A stretch of 64,000 nucleotides of DNA from IMG/VR virus record IMGVR_UViG_3300022872_000001, positions 62,001 to 126,000 of that record. One strand, 5' to 3'. Source of the DNA: a virus. Each line of letters begins with the position of its first letter. The stretch's first letter is position 1. Both the position numbers and the translations under genes were made by a program. The notes beneath the pieces are model-generated. The model was not told where the DNA came from. It saw nothing but the letters and a program-made list of their open reading frames with translations, and did not search any database. Below, in pieces: positions 42,321 to 52,330 of this stretch.

Positions 42321-43442
42321 ATGTCATACATTATACAAAACAAGATTGAGATTTCGATCTTCATCGACGGCAATGAGTATCCATTATCCACAATTAACTC
42401 CCTGAACTTTTTACATATGGGAGCTAGTGCTGCGATGGATTTTCCAACCTGCTGTTTCCAGATTGTAGATCAATCCCGTACCATAGACAGTATGGGATTA
42501 CAGGATGGTATACCCTTAAGAATTGTCGTTAGGTCAGGTCAGTCGAACTCACAGACATTTAATTTCCGTAAATTCAATCACCTTAAAGACTCCAGCGGCC
42601 CTTTCGCAGTTTATACCATCGATGGCTACTACGATTCTCCTTTATGGTTCACCGGGACAACCAATCAGAATATTCGGAGTACCTCGGGTGGGATTCTGTC
42701 TACGATTGCTAGCCAATGCGGATTAAATTACGACGGAGTGGACACAAATGATTCCCAATTGTGGACACCTCAAAATAAGAAGTGGAGGCAGTTCGCAAAA
42801 GAAACAACCATGAATGCCTACGTGGACGATACTTCTTGCATGTGTTCTGCTCTTGACTTCAGTGGCACCTTGCGTTTCAAGGATATAAATAATCTCCCTG
42901 ACGCTACACAAAAGATTATTGCTTATCAATATTCCACAGATGCAATAACAGCCGTAGCTTTTCAGAATAAGGCAGGTTCAGGTTTCAATAATTCCGTTAC
43001 TGGGTATTCGAACACCCGTGTTAGTCAGTCCATAACGGCCGATCAAACCTACACCACGATTAATCAATTGCAATTCGAATCTGACTCTCGCGCACCCTTA
43101 TACAATACTGCGGTTCGGGATAAAGCTAAGAATGGCCCTGTTAGATTCTCACCAATCGATGTAGGTAATAATCATCCTAATTATGAAAGAGCCTCTTATC
43201 AGAATAATCGATATAGGAATCTGTTTTCAATGGGATTGGAAATCCTAATCCCTCAACAAACGCAGTTCCAATTATTTGATAAGATTAATTTCTCTGTTCA
43301 GAAAGAGGATACCTCTCAAGATACCTCGGCCTCCGGTGAGTACACTATATCAGGTCGAGCTATCTATGTACAAGGTTCCAATTATGCGGAGAAGCTCCAA
43401 GTGATTCGTCATGGAACAAATGAAACTTATGTGGAGGGCTAG
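42321..43442 (+). CDS. baseplate hub protein (gp27/gpD-like)
   Basis: A 373-residue protein by the ATG at 42321; a GTG three bases upstream is also possible. Size, beta-rich layout and position directly before the spike gene match tail hub proteins of the gp27/gpD type. A GILSTIASQCGLN block resembles the part of these proteins that precedes the second tube-like domain. Assignment rests mainly on order. Confidence 0.65.
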   Translation: MSYIIQNKIEISIFIDGNEYPLSTINSLNFLHMGASAAMDFPTCCFQIVDQSRTIDSMGLQDGIPLRIVVRSGQSNSQTFNFRKFNHLKDSSGPFAVYTIDGYYDSPLWFTGTTNQNIRSTSGGILSTIASQCGLNYDGVDTNDSQLWTPQNKKWRQFAKETTMNAYVDDTSCMCSALDFSGTLRFKDINNLPDATQKIIAYQYSTDAITAVAFQNKAGSGFNNSVTGYSNTRVSQSITADQTYTTINQLQFESDSRAPLYNTAVRDKAKNGPVRFSPIDVGNNHPNYERASYQNNRYRNLFSMGLEILIPQQTQFQLFDKINFSVQKEDTSQDTSASGEYTISGRAIYVQGSNYAEKLQVIRHGTNETYVEG

Positions 43443-44057
43443 ATGAGCCTACAAAGTGCTAACGATAAGATGAGCGAGGCTATTGATGATAGCCAAGAGA
43501 AGAATTATATCCTAGGTACTGTGACCGAAAATGCAGATCCTTTAGGTATAAATCGCATCCAGGTATCTGCACCCGGCCTCTTTGATCCTTCCCAAGGTGA
43601 GCAGCCCTGGATTGCTCCTCATCCATATTCTCCTTTTGGACAAGGTCCTAACTATGGAGTGTACGGCACCCCTGCAAAGGGATCTATCGTTAAGGTTAGG
43701 TTACAAGATAACGATGTAAACCAGGCTAACTACGAAGCTTCCGCCTATTTAGCTGCGAATGCTAATCCTATATTTGCTTCACCTTCCATATACGGCTATC
43801 AGGATCCTAAAGGTAATAAGTTAGTGGTGAACCTAGAAACCGGTGACTGGACCTGGACGCATAACTCAGGATATATTCTGGCCTATAGTTCGTCAGGTGT
43901 AACTGTTACAGCTCCTTCCAATGTAACGGAAAACATAACTGGAAATCTCCAGTTCAACGTTACGGGAAACGTAGATATAAACTCCACAGGAGGTAATGTA
44001 AATGTTGCTGCCACAGGTGCGGTGGTTATTACAGGTACAACCATTAGTTTGAATTGA
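43443..44057 (+). CDS. membrane-puncturing spike protein (gp5/gpV-like)
   Basis: A 204-residue protein. Residues 20-110 form an OB-fold-like domain (ILGTVTENADPLGINRIQV, PAKGSIVKVRLQDND). After GDWTWTHNSG the sequence becomes a Thr/Val/Asn-rich repetitive stretch (NITGNLQFNVTGNVDINSTG) typical of the trimeric beta-helix needle. A PAAR protein follows at once, as expected for the tip. Confidence 0.8.
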   Translation: MSLQSANDKMSEAIDDSQEKNYILGTVTENADPLGINRIQVSAPGLFDPSQGEQPWIAPHPYSPFGQGPNYGVYGTPAKGSIVKVRLQDNDVNQANYEASAYLAANANPIFASPSIYGYQDPKGNKLVVNLETGDWTWTHNSGYILAYSSSGVTVTAPSNVTENITGNLQFNVTGNVDINSTGGNVNVAATGAVVITGTTISLN

Positions 44058-44064
44058 GGTTACT

Positions 44065-44364
44065 ATGTCTGGTATTGGCGGAATAGGATCTATGGGAATC
44101 GGCACATGCCCGTGCCATAAGACTCCACAGAATTACATAACCACCTTAATTACAGGAGCACCTACTGTCCTTGTTAATGGTACAGGCGCAGGTCAGGTAG
44201 GTTCCATAGGGGTATCGTCCTGCGGGCACCCTACGGTAGCTATCACAGGGTCGTCCACAGTTTTTGCAGATGGAGAACCTGTACATAGGGTGGGCGATAC
44301 GGGAGTCAATTGCGGACAATACGTATTAATCGAAGGTAGTCCTAACGTAACGAATTCATTGTGA
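44065..44364 (+). CDS. PAAR-domain spike tip
   Basis: A 99-residue protein with the PAAR layout: Gly-rich N-terminus, TCPCHKTP, GAPTVLVNGTGAG and a final VFADGEPVHRVGDTG followed by Cys. Cys and His residues should bind the metal at the sharp tip of the spike. AGG lies 7 bases before the ATG. Confidence 0.85.
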   Translation: MSGIGGIGSMGIGTCPCHKTPQNYITTLITGAPTVLVNGTGAGQVGSIGVSSCGHPTVAITGSSTVFADGEPVHRVGDTGVNCGQYVLIEGSPNVTNSL

Positions 44365-44371
44365 GTATTAA

Positions 44372-45004
44372 ATGGTAAATGCAAATTCAGTAATTCCTAT
44401 ATGGCTCAATACTTTCAATCCAGCCTTCTACACAGCCATAACGAATCAGGAGGACTGGTCATATACCAATGTAGGTGTAAGCGCGTGGCAACCTTTATTC
44501 CAGCAACTTGCCAATGCTTTAAGTGCCTACAAAACCTTTGATCGCTCGGCTGAGGTACAAAATTTTATGTTTAATGCATACAGCTATGTTGCATTAGACG
44601 TCCAGTTTGGAACAGGTAGTTCCTTACTCCCTTCATTTAACGCGACCAGTGTATATAGCCTTGCAGGATTTATGGCTGCATCTATCTCACGTCCAGTAAA
44701 TTACTACAACGATCTGGTTTTTCCAATTCCACCAGATACTGCCTATACCTCTGCCCTTATGGCCGCAGACGTAGCCACGGTGACGGCGGCACCTGCTTCG
44801 GAGACAGCAAATATAACAGCCTTGGTCGATGACGCACACTCTACCGTTCAATCGTGGACTAATGCAGGATTATGGGACGCACCTGTATCTACAGGGGTTC
44901 CTGTAACCAGACCTTACATGAAAAATGAATTCTTTATTACGCTAAACTGGAAGTTTGCAATCGAAGCTTTAGGCATCGGTTATCCAATTCCTCCAGGAGT
45001 TTAG
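44372..45004 (+). CDS. hypothetical baseplate-region protein
   Basis: A 210-residue protein between the PAAR tip and gp25-like genes. It is helical with aromatic residues; no motif recognised. The position suggests a virion component. Confidence 0.55.
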   Translation: MVNANSVIPIWLNTFNPAFYTAITNQEDWSYTNVGVSAWQPLFQQLANALSAYKTFDRSAEVQNFMFNAYSYVALDVQFGTGSSLLPSFNATSVYSLAGFMAASISRPVNYYNDLVFPIPPDTAYTSALMAADVATVTAAPASETANITALVDDAHSTVQSWTNAGLWDAPVSTGVPVTRPYMKNEFFITLNWKFAIEALGIGYPIPPGV

Positions 45005-45013
45005 GAGACATAA

Positions 45014-45436
45014 ATGGCAGCAGCAACCGCGTACCAAATATCTACAGCAGGAGCTACCTGGATTGACGTGAACACTGACGTTACTCAAAATACGTTACCT
45101 GATCGTTTACCTGATACATTGGCGATCACTCGGTGCTCCTTGATTAATCTTTTCAATTGCCCCATAGGTTCGCGTGGCCGAATATTCCAGCCTACGTATG
45201 GTTCAATGTGGTACCAATTCCTACAAGAACCTATTGATGATATAACAGCCGGGAACATGCGTATTGCCATGATTCAAGCAATATCGAAATGGGAGCCACG
45301 CATTACCTTGGATTATTCAAATACCTCCATTACGCCGGATTTAACGATTCCAGGTTACGTGGTTAAAATATCGGGCACCGATTCCACATCAGGTGACGTT
45401 GTATCTATGCAGTTCACACAAGACCTCTCCTCGTAA
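45014..45436 (+). CDS. baseplate wedge protein gp25-like
   Basis: A 140-residue protein with the gp25/GpW lysozyme-like wedge signature: LFNCPIGSRGRIFQPTYGS, then FLQEPIDD and a helix ending SKWEPRI. This family joins wedge to sheath and triggers contraction. AGGAG precedes the ATG by 7 bases. Confidence 0.85.
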   Translation: MAAATAYQISTAGATWIDVNTDVTQNTLPDRLPDTLAITRCSLINLFNCPIGSRGRIFQPTYGSMWYQFLQEPIDDITAGNMRIAMIQAISKWEPRITLDYSNTSITPDLTIPGYVVKISGTDSTSGDVVSMQFTQDLSS

Positions 45437-45444
45437 GGATTATT

Positions 45445-47193
45445 ATGGCAGATGAAATTCTAACTCTTTCGGATGTGACCGCAGACTTCTCGCAGTTCGT
45501 CACGCAGATGGAGAATGCACTTAACACCACAGGTACATGGAAAGGTAATCTTACTACTCAGACTTCGCAAGCTATCATTGAATTGGTCTCTACGGTAGGT
45601 ACTTTTGCACAAGGTAAGATTCTTCGTGTGTACGAAAATGCTTTCGCAGAGACTGCACAATCTGATTCAGCTATCCTTGCCAATACGCAGATGCAAGGTA
45701 TTCGGATGGCGCGTAAATTACCTGCAGGTATTACAGCTTCTATCCTGTCTACCTTGAATGTTACGGTTCCGCCTTTAACTCAGTTCCTTGTAGCTTCAAC
45801 CTACTACTTCACTCGTGAACAAATTACTCTGAGTGCTAATGTAGCTCAGAACATCACCTTGTTCCAGGGACAAATGACGGTAATCAGTACCTCAGGTTTA
45901 GGTACTGATTCACAAACCTTTGAATCCCAAGAAGATACCTTTACTGTAAGCGACCAGGACGTACAGGTATCCCTAAATGGTACAGTTCTGCCTAAGGCGC
46001 TAGGGGACCTTTGGAACTTCCGTGGAAAATCAGGCTATTCTGATCTGACGACAGCGGATGGTCGTTTGCTTTTAGTATTTGGTTCTACCGTATTCGGTAC
46101 CATACCAGGTGTCAATGACACGGTACAAATTAGTTATCCAGTTACCATAGGTGAAGCATCGAATAACCAAACGTTACTGGGTAAACCTATTTCTGTATCA
46201 GGTTACAGCACTATTTCAGGAACGGTCACATCCAATCCCTCGGGAGGAGGTGATGAAAAGCCAGTATTGGCTTATAAGAATTTGTCGTCTGGTGCGTTTG
46301 GCACCTACCTATCCGCAGTTACCCCTTCTCAATACAAGACTCTAGTTGGTGTCTACCCCGGTATTATTGATGCGTGCACTCAGGCACAACGCGAAATTAA
46401 TCCGGCTGCCGTAGAATGGATGAACATTATCCGGGTATCTGGTTTAACTGCGACACCTTGGACACAGCAGCAGAAGTTGGATTTTTGTGTCTACATGCAA
46501 ACAGTAACAATGTACTCTGGACGTTTCATCTGGACAGATGCGATTGCCATACCTCGGGACGTTTCCATTAATGTGTATTGCTTTAATACAGCAACCCTTT
46601 CAGAAGTGGAGTCCTTGGTAGAAGCCGAAATCACCGCAATGTTCGCACCTCAGCAGGGAATCCTGCAAACTAATTTCTACGAGTCTGATCTGATCGAAGC
46701 CGCGCGTATAGCAAGTAACGGTGCCATGTCTTATGCCATTGTTATCGCACCTACTTATCCCATGATCGTCACTGCACCTGAATCTCCCGTACCTACCTAC
46801 ACCTTGATTCCAGGGGGAGGTGTTCTTGGTGAGTATCAGTATGCATACGGCATATCTACAGTAAATACCGCAGGAGAAGAGGGACCTCCCGTTAATTGGG
46901 TAACTCCTCAGGTGGTTAGCACAACCAACTCCTACGCGATTCAAATCACCTGGCCAGAGGTAGATGGAACAGCTACGTATCATATATGGGGGCGCAAACC
47001 AGGCGCTATCGGTTTGCTGGCTTCCGTTGTAGCAGGTAGTCCTTTGACTTTTACAGATGATGGTTCGATTACTCCTACCGGTACTCCTCCCAATCTGTTG
47101 TCTGAGGTACCTATCCGATACAATTCGTTGAATTCTTTAACCGTTACTGCCTACTTCTCAGAACGCCAACAGCGCATTTCTACTTCTTCCTAA
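45445..47193 (+). CDS. baseplate wedge protein gp6/gpJ-like
   Basis: A 582-residue protein directly after gp25, the usual order. The N-terminus (LVSTVGTFAQGKILRVYENA, then AFAETAQSDSAILANTQMQG) fits the gpJ family. The C-terminal 130 residues look like a separate fibronectin-type beta domain (YTLIPGGGVLGEYQYAYGIS), an addition often found on phage tail proteins. Confidence 0.78.
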   Translation: MADEILTLSDVTADFSQFVTQMENALNTTGTWKGNLTTQTSQAIIELVSTVGTFAQGKILRVYENAFAETAQSDSAILANTQMQGIRMARKLPAGITASILSTLNVTVPPLTQFLVASTYYFTREQITLSANVAQNITLFQGQMTVISTSGLGTDSQTFESQEDTFTVSDQDVQVSLNGTVLPKALGDLWNFRGKSGYSDLTTADGRLLLVFGSTVFGTIPGVNDTVQISYPVTIGEASNNQTLLGKPISVSGYSTISGTVTSNPSGGGDEKPVLAYKNLSSGAFGTYLSAVTPSQYKTLVGVYPGIIDACTQAQREINPAAVEWMNIIRVSGLTATPWTQQQKLDFCVYMQTVTMYSGRFIWTDAIAIPRDVSINVYCFNTATLSEVESLVEAEITAMFAPQQGILQTNFYESDLIEAARIASNGAMSYAIVIAPTYPMIVTAPESPVPTYTLIPGGGVLGEYQYAYGISTVNTAGEEGPPVNWVTPQVVSTTNSYAIQITWPEVDGTATYHIWGRKPGAIGLLASVVAGSPLTFTDDGSITPTGTPPNLLSEVPIRYNSLNSLTVTAYFSERQQRISTSS

Positions 47194-47207
47194 TATGGAG
47201 CACTACA

Positions 47208-48401
47208 ATGGCTGATGCTTACATCGAGCAGGTACGCTTAGGATATAAGGTCCCTCGTTCTGTTCTCTTGCCCCCATATATGTCTCAAAATCCATATTTT
47301 ATGGATTTGATGAACTCTATAGATACGGTATTTTCGACACAAGTGGATGCTAAGATCGATATCTTAGCCAACATACGTAATATGTGGGTTTCAAGTCCTG
47401 CGGTAGAGCAGATTATTGTAAACCAGGAATTGATTCCCTTCTCAGCTTGGCCTCAACCTGAACGCGCCATCTTATCCAAACAGACAAATCTTTTAGGTAT
47501 GAACTTCCAAAATGCGGGAGTTCTTTCTAATGATGCGTATCAACAGGTTAGCCGTAATGTAGGCTGCTATTGGTTTCAAAAGGGCACTCAGGCTTTCATT
47601 GAGTTTATCAATTATTGCCTAGGTACCAACCTTGTTGTCGTTAGTTTATGGACGGAGGATTACGTTACCTTCGTGCCGGAGGCTGACGCAGGAACGCCTA
47701 TATGGGAAGGTGGACCGTGGTACCCTACCACACATGTGCAGATACAAAGCTTCGGAGGTTTCCAGGGATTGGATTTGGTAACGTTGAATTCATTCTTTTA
47801 TGAGATTGCAAATTATAATCTCGTACTCTACTCCATTGATGCTGCATTTGATATGTACGTAGTAGATGTTATCGAACCTAACCACACTACATTGGACGTG
47901 GTTGCCATAGGTTTGTATGGGATCAATTCCTTGGTAATGAGCACAGAGTTTAGATATGGGGCTAATGCGCCTCCCTTCCAAAGCATTTCTCCTGCTATAC
48001 CAACGCAATACAGTGCAATAGGTGCACCTGTAGACTTTAGTGATGCCTATTTATTGGCTGATCCCTCATCCTTCATTTCAGATGAATCAGGAAATAAATA
48101 CGCAGTTTATAGCGTTGCAGACCAGGCGATAACGGTAAGTGATTCATTACCCACCCAACTAATGGGACCTGCATCTGATACCGGAAACTATACGGTTCTT
48201 TATGGTCCTGTCGAATGGGTGGGAATACCAGGGTCATCGAGGTCAGCAGCTCGTATTCCTGTTTATTCAACAGGTACCCCTACCGTGACCTCTGTAGACA
48301 CGATAAGCACACGAATGATAGGACACACAAGGTCAAATATTTTGGTTAATCCCAAAGGTTTTGCAGAAATATCCCCTGGTAAATTTACTCCCTATTGGTA
48401 G
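47208..48401 (+). CDS. baseplate/tail protein gpI-like
   Basis: A 397-residue protein in the position of P2 gpI, between gpJ-like and fibre genes. A block (TQAFIEFINYCLGTNLVVV) resembles the conserved middle of these proteins. The C-terminal half is beta-rich. It probably connects baseplate and fibres. Confidence 0.6.
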   Translation: MADAYIEQVRLGYKVPRSVLLPPYMSQNPYFMDLMNSIDTVFSTQVDAKIDILANIRNMWVSSPAVEQIIVNQELIPFSAWPQPERAILSKQTNLLGMNFQNAGVLSNDAYQQVSRNVGCYWFQKGTQAFIEFINYCLGTNLVVVSLWTEDYVTFVPEADAGTPIWEGGPWYPTTHVQIQSFGGFQGLDLVTLNSFFYEIANYNLVLYSIDAAFDMYVVDVIEPNHTTLDVVAIGLYGINSLVMSTEFRYGANAPPFQSISPAIPTQYSAIGAPVDFSDAYLLADPSSFISDESGNKYAVYSVADQAITVSDSLPTQLMGPASDTGNYTVLYGPVEWVGIPGSSRSAARIPVYSTGTPTVTSVDTISTRMIGHTRSNILVNPKGFAEISPGKFTPYW

Positions 48402-48409
48402 GAATAATA

Positions 48410-49510
48410 ATGACAGCAAATATCAATCCTCTTAAGTATGATGCAACCTCGAACACTCACATGCCATTGGCTACGGGAGATACCATTCTTCCTGCGGTAG
48501 TCCCCTTATCTGCACGGGATAGCAACCAGATCAAAATACTAACGGATGGTTTGTACGTAGGTCCTATACCTGCGTTACCTATCTATTACGTAGCCAATGA
48601 AGGCTCGGATATAACTACCAATGGTAGTGAAACATCTCCCATGAAAACATTGGATTACGCACTCCAACAAATTGTCGCTCAGTCCTTGCATGGGGATAGG
48701 ATAGAAGGTGTAGTTACCATTGCATTGAAGGCTGGTGAAACCTTTGCTCTGAATAACAGCTATACCGTGGCTGGCAAATTGCGCATCGCATTCTACGGTG
48801 ACACGAATTATGGGGATTTTAATAGCACTATCGTAGGTACAGGTGCCTACCCCTATAACATGATCGATCTGGCACGTCCGGTAATTTCCAATGTGGTCAC
48901 AACCTCTGTGCCTGAAGGCGCTACGGGATTACGTCTGGTTGATACTGGTACGGTAATCCTGACAGGTATTAAGATTAATTTCCCTGCGGCTCCTATACCG
49001 AATCCTCAGTTGACCGCATACGGCAATTTATGCGATTTTGTCACAGCCACTCCTTATAGCAAAGCCACATTAATCTTGGAAGGCATGATTGCCAACATGA
49101 CGGATGTCGCCGCAGTATACGGTTTAGCAGGTGTGCATGCTCGCGCATCGCTGAATTTAATGCAATACGCATCACAGTTCCAAGTGCTTGGGATCATTGC
49201 CAACGCATCTGCTCCTGTGGCTAACTTACCACCTCGTCCTTACATGCTCAAGATGTATGGTGATTATCCAGGGGCTAATCAGCAAGCAGGCGCCCTGTCA
49301 CCTACGACAGCTAATAGCTCTTCAGGTTCTGGTTTGATGTATCTGAATTGGACAGAGACACAGGCACAGTATGTAACATCAACCGCTACGAATCAGGCAT
49401 CGTACCCTATCAATTTTGATGTGAACTACGGTTTACGGAACTACATCACTAATATTATTCGGGATATGCAAAGCCGCCCTCTCAACGTTATTGCTTCGAT
49501 GCTGTTTTAA
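48410..49510 (+). CDS. tail protein with pectate-lyase-like repeats
   Basis: A 366-residue protein by the ATG at 48410, with GGAA 6 bases upstream. The YYVANEGSDITTNGSE...PMKTLDYALQ opening is the usual start of phage beta-helix surface proteins, followed by short strand repeats. It may be a spike or fibre base. A glycan-cutting activity is not shown. Confidence 0.65.
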   Translation: MTANINPLKYDATSNTHMPLATGDTILPAVVPLSARDSNQIKILTDGLYVGPIPALPIYYVANEGSDITTNGSETSPMKTLDYALQQIVAQSLHGDRIEGVVTIALKAGETFALNNSYTVAGKLRIAFYGDTNYGDFNSTIVGTGAYPYNMIDLARPVISNVVTTSVPEGATGLRLVDTGTVILTGIKINFPAAPIPNPQLTAYGNLCDFVTATPYSKATLILEGMIANMTDVAAVYGLAGVHARASLNLMQYASQFQVLGIIANASAPVANLPPRPYMLKMYGDYPGANQQAGALSPTTANSSSGSGLMYLNWTETQAQYVTSTATNQASYPINFDVNYGLRNYITNIIRDMQSRPLNVIASMLF

Positions 49511-49525
49511 TTAAAAGGATTATTC

Positions 49526-51133
49526 ATGGCCGCAACACCCTTATTTTTAGCCACGGACGTAGGCTTAGCTGCTGCAAGTGTTGCAACCCCTACCGGACCG
49601 TTTGTAGAGATTGTAGCCTTCAAAATTGGTTCTGCCTACGGATACAGTCCAAGTCGCAGTGATACAGGCCTTAATGGGGCTACCCTGTACTCAGGGGTTC
49701 CCATCTCCTATCAGAATATTGGAGATAATACGATCAACATTATCCTCCAAATTCCGCCTGAGGCAGGCCCCTTTGATTTTGGTGAGGTAGGTGTTTATCT
49801 GCCTAATGATGTTATGTTTGGTAAGGCAGTATTCGATACCTTGCAGACGAAATTCTCATCATTAGGTACCAATCTTCTATCTACCTATACCTTCAACTGT
49901 TTGATCAAGTTGGAGCAATCGACTGCAATCTTCCAGATTACTACTGCATCTGGAATTCCTCCAGCAATTTGGGATGTGTACGCTTGGTCGGATGTTTATC
50001 CTCCAGGAGTATCCGCTAATCCAGATACCCCTGCAATATTGATACATGAATTGGATGTATTAAATAACTCGACACTGCTGCATAAAGCAAACGATGATAA
50101 ATGGACTTTGGGAACCAACTATGCGCGCTATGGTGAGCGTGCCGTGGTATCAGGTACAACGTCATCCGTGCAATTCGCCCAATCCCAATTCCCTGCGTCC
50201 CCGGTTAATTCGGTAAATAACCAATTCGTTCTGGAGTTTTCGGATGGCTTCTATCGCTCAGTCTCTAGCGTAGTTGTTGCCGGTTCAAATTATCAATTCA
50301 ATCTGAACCCGGCTCCTTTGCTGTCCTTGCCTACAGCAGGCGATATCGTAATGCTGCACAATAACAACGGTTATAGCTTCACTGCATTAACCGATGTGCC
50401 ATTAGCTACTCAAACCATTCAAGGGATTGCTGAGTTCTCGCATGGTTTACAAATAGTTAGTCCTGGGATAATTGCTGTTAATGGTTTGAATCATGACGCA
50501 CCTAACACTGGACGGTTATTAACGAGTTCAGATGACCTTAACACAGCCACACTGGCATCAGGTATATACACGGTAACAGGAGGTCAAGGGTACCCTGGTA
50601 ATTATCCTCCAATCGGTGCCTTACCCGGGGTCATTCACAATTCCAATACTCAGTCGGTATCAGGTAACGGATCGATTGTCCAGACCTGGTACCCCACAGG
50701 TACAGGGGGAGGGGATGGATCAGGTACAGGGGGTCAGCCTGTATATTTCAGAACATTGATTAGCGCAGGTAGTTGGAGTGCGTGGTTTCCTTTCACGATG
50801 CCGGGTAAGGTAGGTACAGGTGGTACTCGAACAGCTATTTTCTCTGGATTGGTTCAAAACTATTCCTATACCAATCCTCATACATCCCCAGGATTTTACT
50901 CATTTGCTATCAGCAGTCTATCCTCATCTGGCGGTAATACCTCAACTAATGCCATTCAGGGAGATTTGTATATAAATGGATTAGGTATTACCTTATTGGA
51001 TGATCATAGTGGCAATGGTTCACACGCTGATACTGTATGCTGCGTGGCGTACCCTGGTGAGAGTATGTACATAAATACGACAACGTACTTTGGATATCCC
51101 TGCTATCTCAACGTTACCGAAACACTTATTTAA
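49526..51133 (+). CDS. tail fibre protein
   Basis: A 535-residue protein with an N-terminal attachment domain (EIVAFKIGSAYGYSPSRSD, then GPFDFGEVGVYLPNDVMFGKA) typical of fibre proteins that bind the baseplate, a middle of fibre repeats (FTALTDVPLATQTIQGIAEF) and a Gly/Ser/Thr-rich receptor-binding end. It is the first clear fibre gene of the plus-strand arm. Confidence 0.75.
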   Translation: MAATPLFLATDVGLAAASVATPTGPFVEIVAFKIGSAYGYSPSRSDTGLNGATLYSGVPISYQNIGDNTINIILQIPPEAGPFDFGEVGVYLPNDVMFGKAVFDTLQTKFSSLGTNLLSTYTFNCLIKLEQSTAIFQITTASGIPPAIWDVYAWSDVYPPGVSANPDTPAILIHELDVLNNSTLLHKANDDKWTLGTNYARYGERAVVSGTTSSVQFAQSQFPASPVNSVNNQFVLEFSDGFYRSVSSVVVAGSNYQFNLNPAPLLSLPTAGDIVMLHNNNGYSFTALTDVPLATQTIQGIAEFSHGLQIVSPGIIAVNGLNHDAPNTGRLLTSSDDLNTATLASGIYTVTGGQGYPGNYPPIGALPGVIHNSNTQSVSGNGSIVQTWYPTGTGGGDGSGTGGQPVYFRTLISAGSWSAWFPFTMPGKVGTGGTRTAIFSGLVQNYSYTNPHTSPGFYSFAISSLSSSGGNTSTNAIQGDLYINGLGITLLDDHSGNGSHADTVCCVAYPGESMYINTTTYFGYPCYLNVTETLI

Positions 51134-51142
51134 GGAACAGTA

Positions 51143-51730
51143 ATGACAGATCAATCAACTGAGGTAACGTCGGAAGTTACAACACCGAAGTATTTTCGGT
51201 ATAAGTACAATGCATTTTTTGTATTCACGGCAGCTATGGAAGCTACCGATAATACCACGGTAGTTGAGGGTACTTCGTTATGGGCTCCATATCCTGCTGC
51301 TACTGGTATGGATTCCTATTTCACAGGACACGGCTGGATTCAACTCAAGGCTTTTAGTCTCCTAACCGATGAAGTGTTCCTGTCGGCTAATACAGCATTG
51401 GCTGAATTGGATTTACAGAAAGGATTGGCAACCCTACAAGGTGCATATCCTGATGTTGAGGTGTCTACGTGGCCACGTCAAGAAGCAGATGCCATAGCCT
51501 ACCTAGCGGGTAGTCCGGCAACGGCATTCCTTTCTACTCTGGCTGCTTCAACCGGAGAGACAGTAGTTACCCTAGCTCCTAAGATTGTAGCTAAGGCTAA
51601 TGCCTACAACACACAATACGCAAACCTCTTGGGTGTCTACAAGACTGCTATTACCAACGTTACCGTTAGTGATACTTTGAAACAAAAGGTTCTCGGTAAT
51701 ATCCAATACCTACGCCATTTATTCAATTGA
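51143..51730 (+). CDS. tail-fibre-associated protein (DUF4376-type pattern)
   Basis: A 195-residue protein. The C-terminal half has a STWPRQEADAIAYLAGSP...FLSTLAAS block common in phage fibre-assembly or fibre-linked proteins. It follows the fibre gene, so a chaperone role is likely. Confidence 0.6.
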   Translation: MTDQSTEVTSEVTTPKYFRYKYNAFFVFTAAMEATDNTTVVEGTSLWAPYPAATGMDSYFTGHGWIQLKAFSLLTDEVFLSANTALAELDLQKGLATLQGAYPDVEVSTWPRQEADAIAYLAGSPATAFLSTLAASTGETVVTLAPKIVAKANAYNTQYANLLGVYKTAITNVTVSDTLKQKVLGNIQYLRHLFN

Positions 51731-51732
51731 TC

Positions 51733-52251
51733 ATGAAACATAAACTCCAAGCCTCTATCGAGTATCCGGCAATCTGGGACGCCGAGCGTGGTATGTATGT
51801 ATGGGCTATTCCAGATAGTAAATCTATGTTATCCCTAACAGGGCTATTGGCTAACGCGCCTTTCAAAACTAAGGACGGTACGGAGTTACACTGCACTATC
51901 CTGCATTGTAAACCAGGAACTACTCTTCCGGACTATCGATCAATCACACTTCCTGAGGATAAACCTCGGTACGGTTCTGTAGTTGGCGTTCTCCATTGGA
52001 TCGATCACAAGCAACGCGATATCTTTGTATTTGATATTAAGTCAGATGACTTAAGCGAGGTTCATGATCAATTGGTATCCGTAGGTTTTCAACACTCGCA
52101 TCCTGACTTCAATCCTCATATGTCCATAGGCAAAGAACTGGAATTAGATACAGCACAGCGTATTTGGTTTAAAACCATGAATGAGAAATTGAATAACACT
52201 CCTATTGAAATTACTTTCAATTCAGAGTTATACGCAACTTCCTTAGAGTAG
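51733..52251 (+). CDS. 2H phosphoesterase-like protein
   Basis: A 172-residue protein with the two His-x-Thr/Ser motifs of the 2H superfamily: HCT at 53-55 and HMS at 129-131 (context FNPHMSIG). The family cuts or forms 2',3'-cyclic phosphates and cyclic oligonucleotides; T4 Acb1, an anti-CBASS protein, belongs to it, as do RNA ligases and tRNA-related enzymes. A hydrolase of immune signals is an attractive guess, but an RNA-repair role is equally possible. It is the last gene before the main terminator and lacks a clear ribosome site. Confidence 0.7.
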   Translation: MKHKLQASIEYPAIWDAERGMYVWAIPDSKSMLSLTGLLANAPFKTKDGTELHCTILHCKPGTTLPDYRSITLPEDKPRYGSVVGVLHWIDHKQRDIFVFDIKSDDLSEVHDQLVSVGFQHSHPDFNPHMSIGKELELDTAQRIWFKTMNEKLNNTPIEITFNSELYATSLE

Positions 52252-52260
52252 GTAGACGTG

Positions 52261-52302
52261 AAAAAGCCCGGTTATCTTAATTGATAACCGGGCTTTTTTT
52301 TG
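52261..52302. terminator. bidirectional terminator between the converging arms
   Basis: A perfect 16-bp hairpin: 52261-52276 (AAAAAGCCCGGTTATC) pairs with 52283-52298, loop TTAATT. It has T runs on both strands, so it can end the plus-strand late operon and the minus-strand fibre operon. Confidence 0.95.
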
Positions 52303-52330
52303 GCTATACCTAAACTGGAACTAATTCCAA

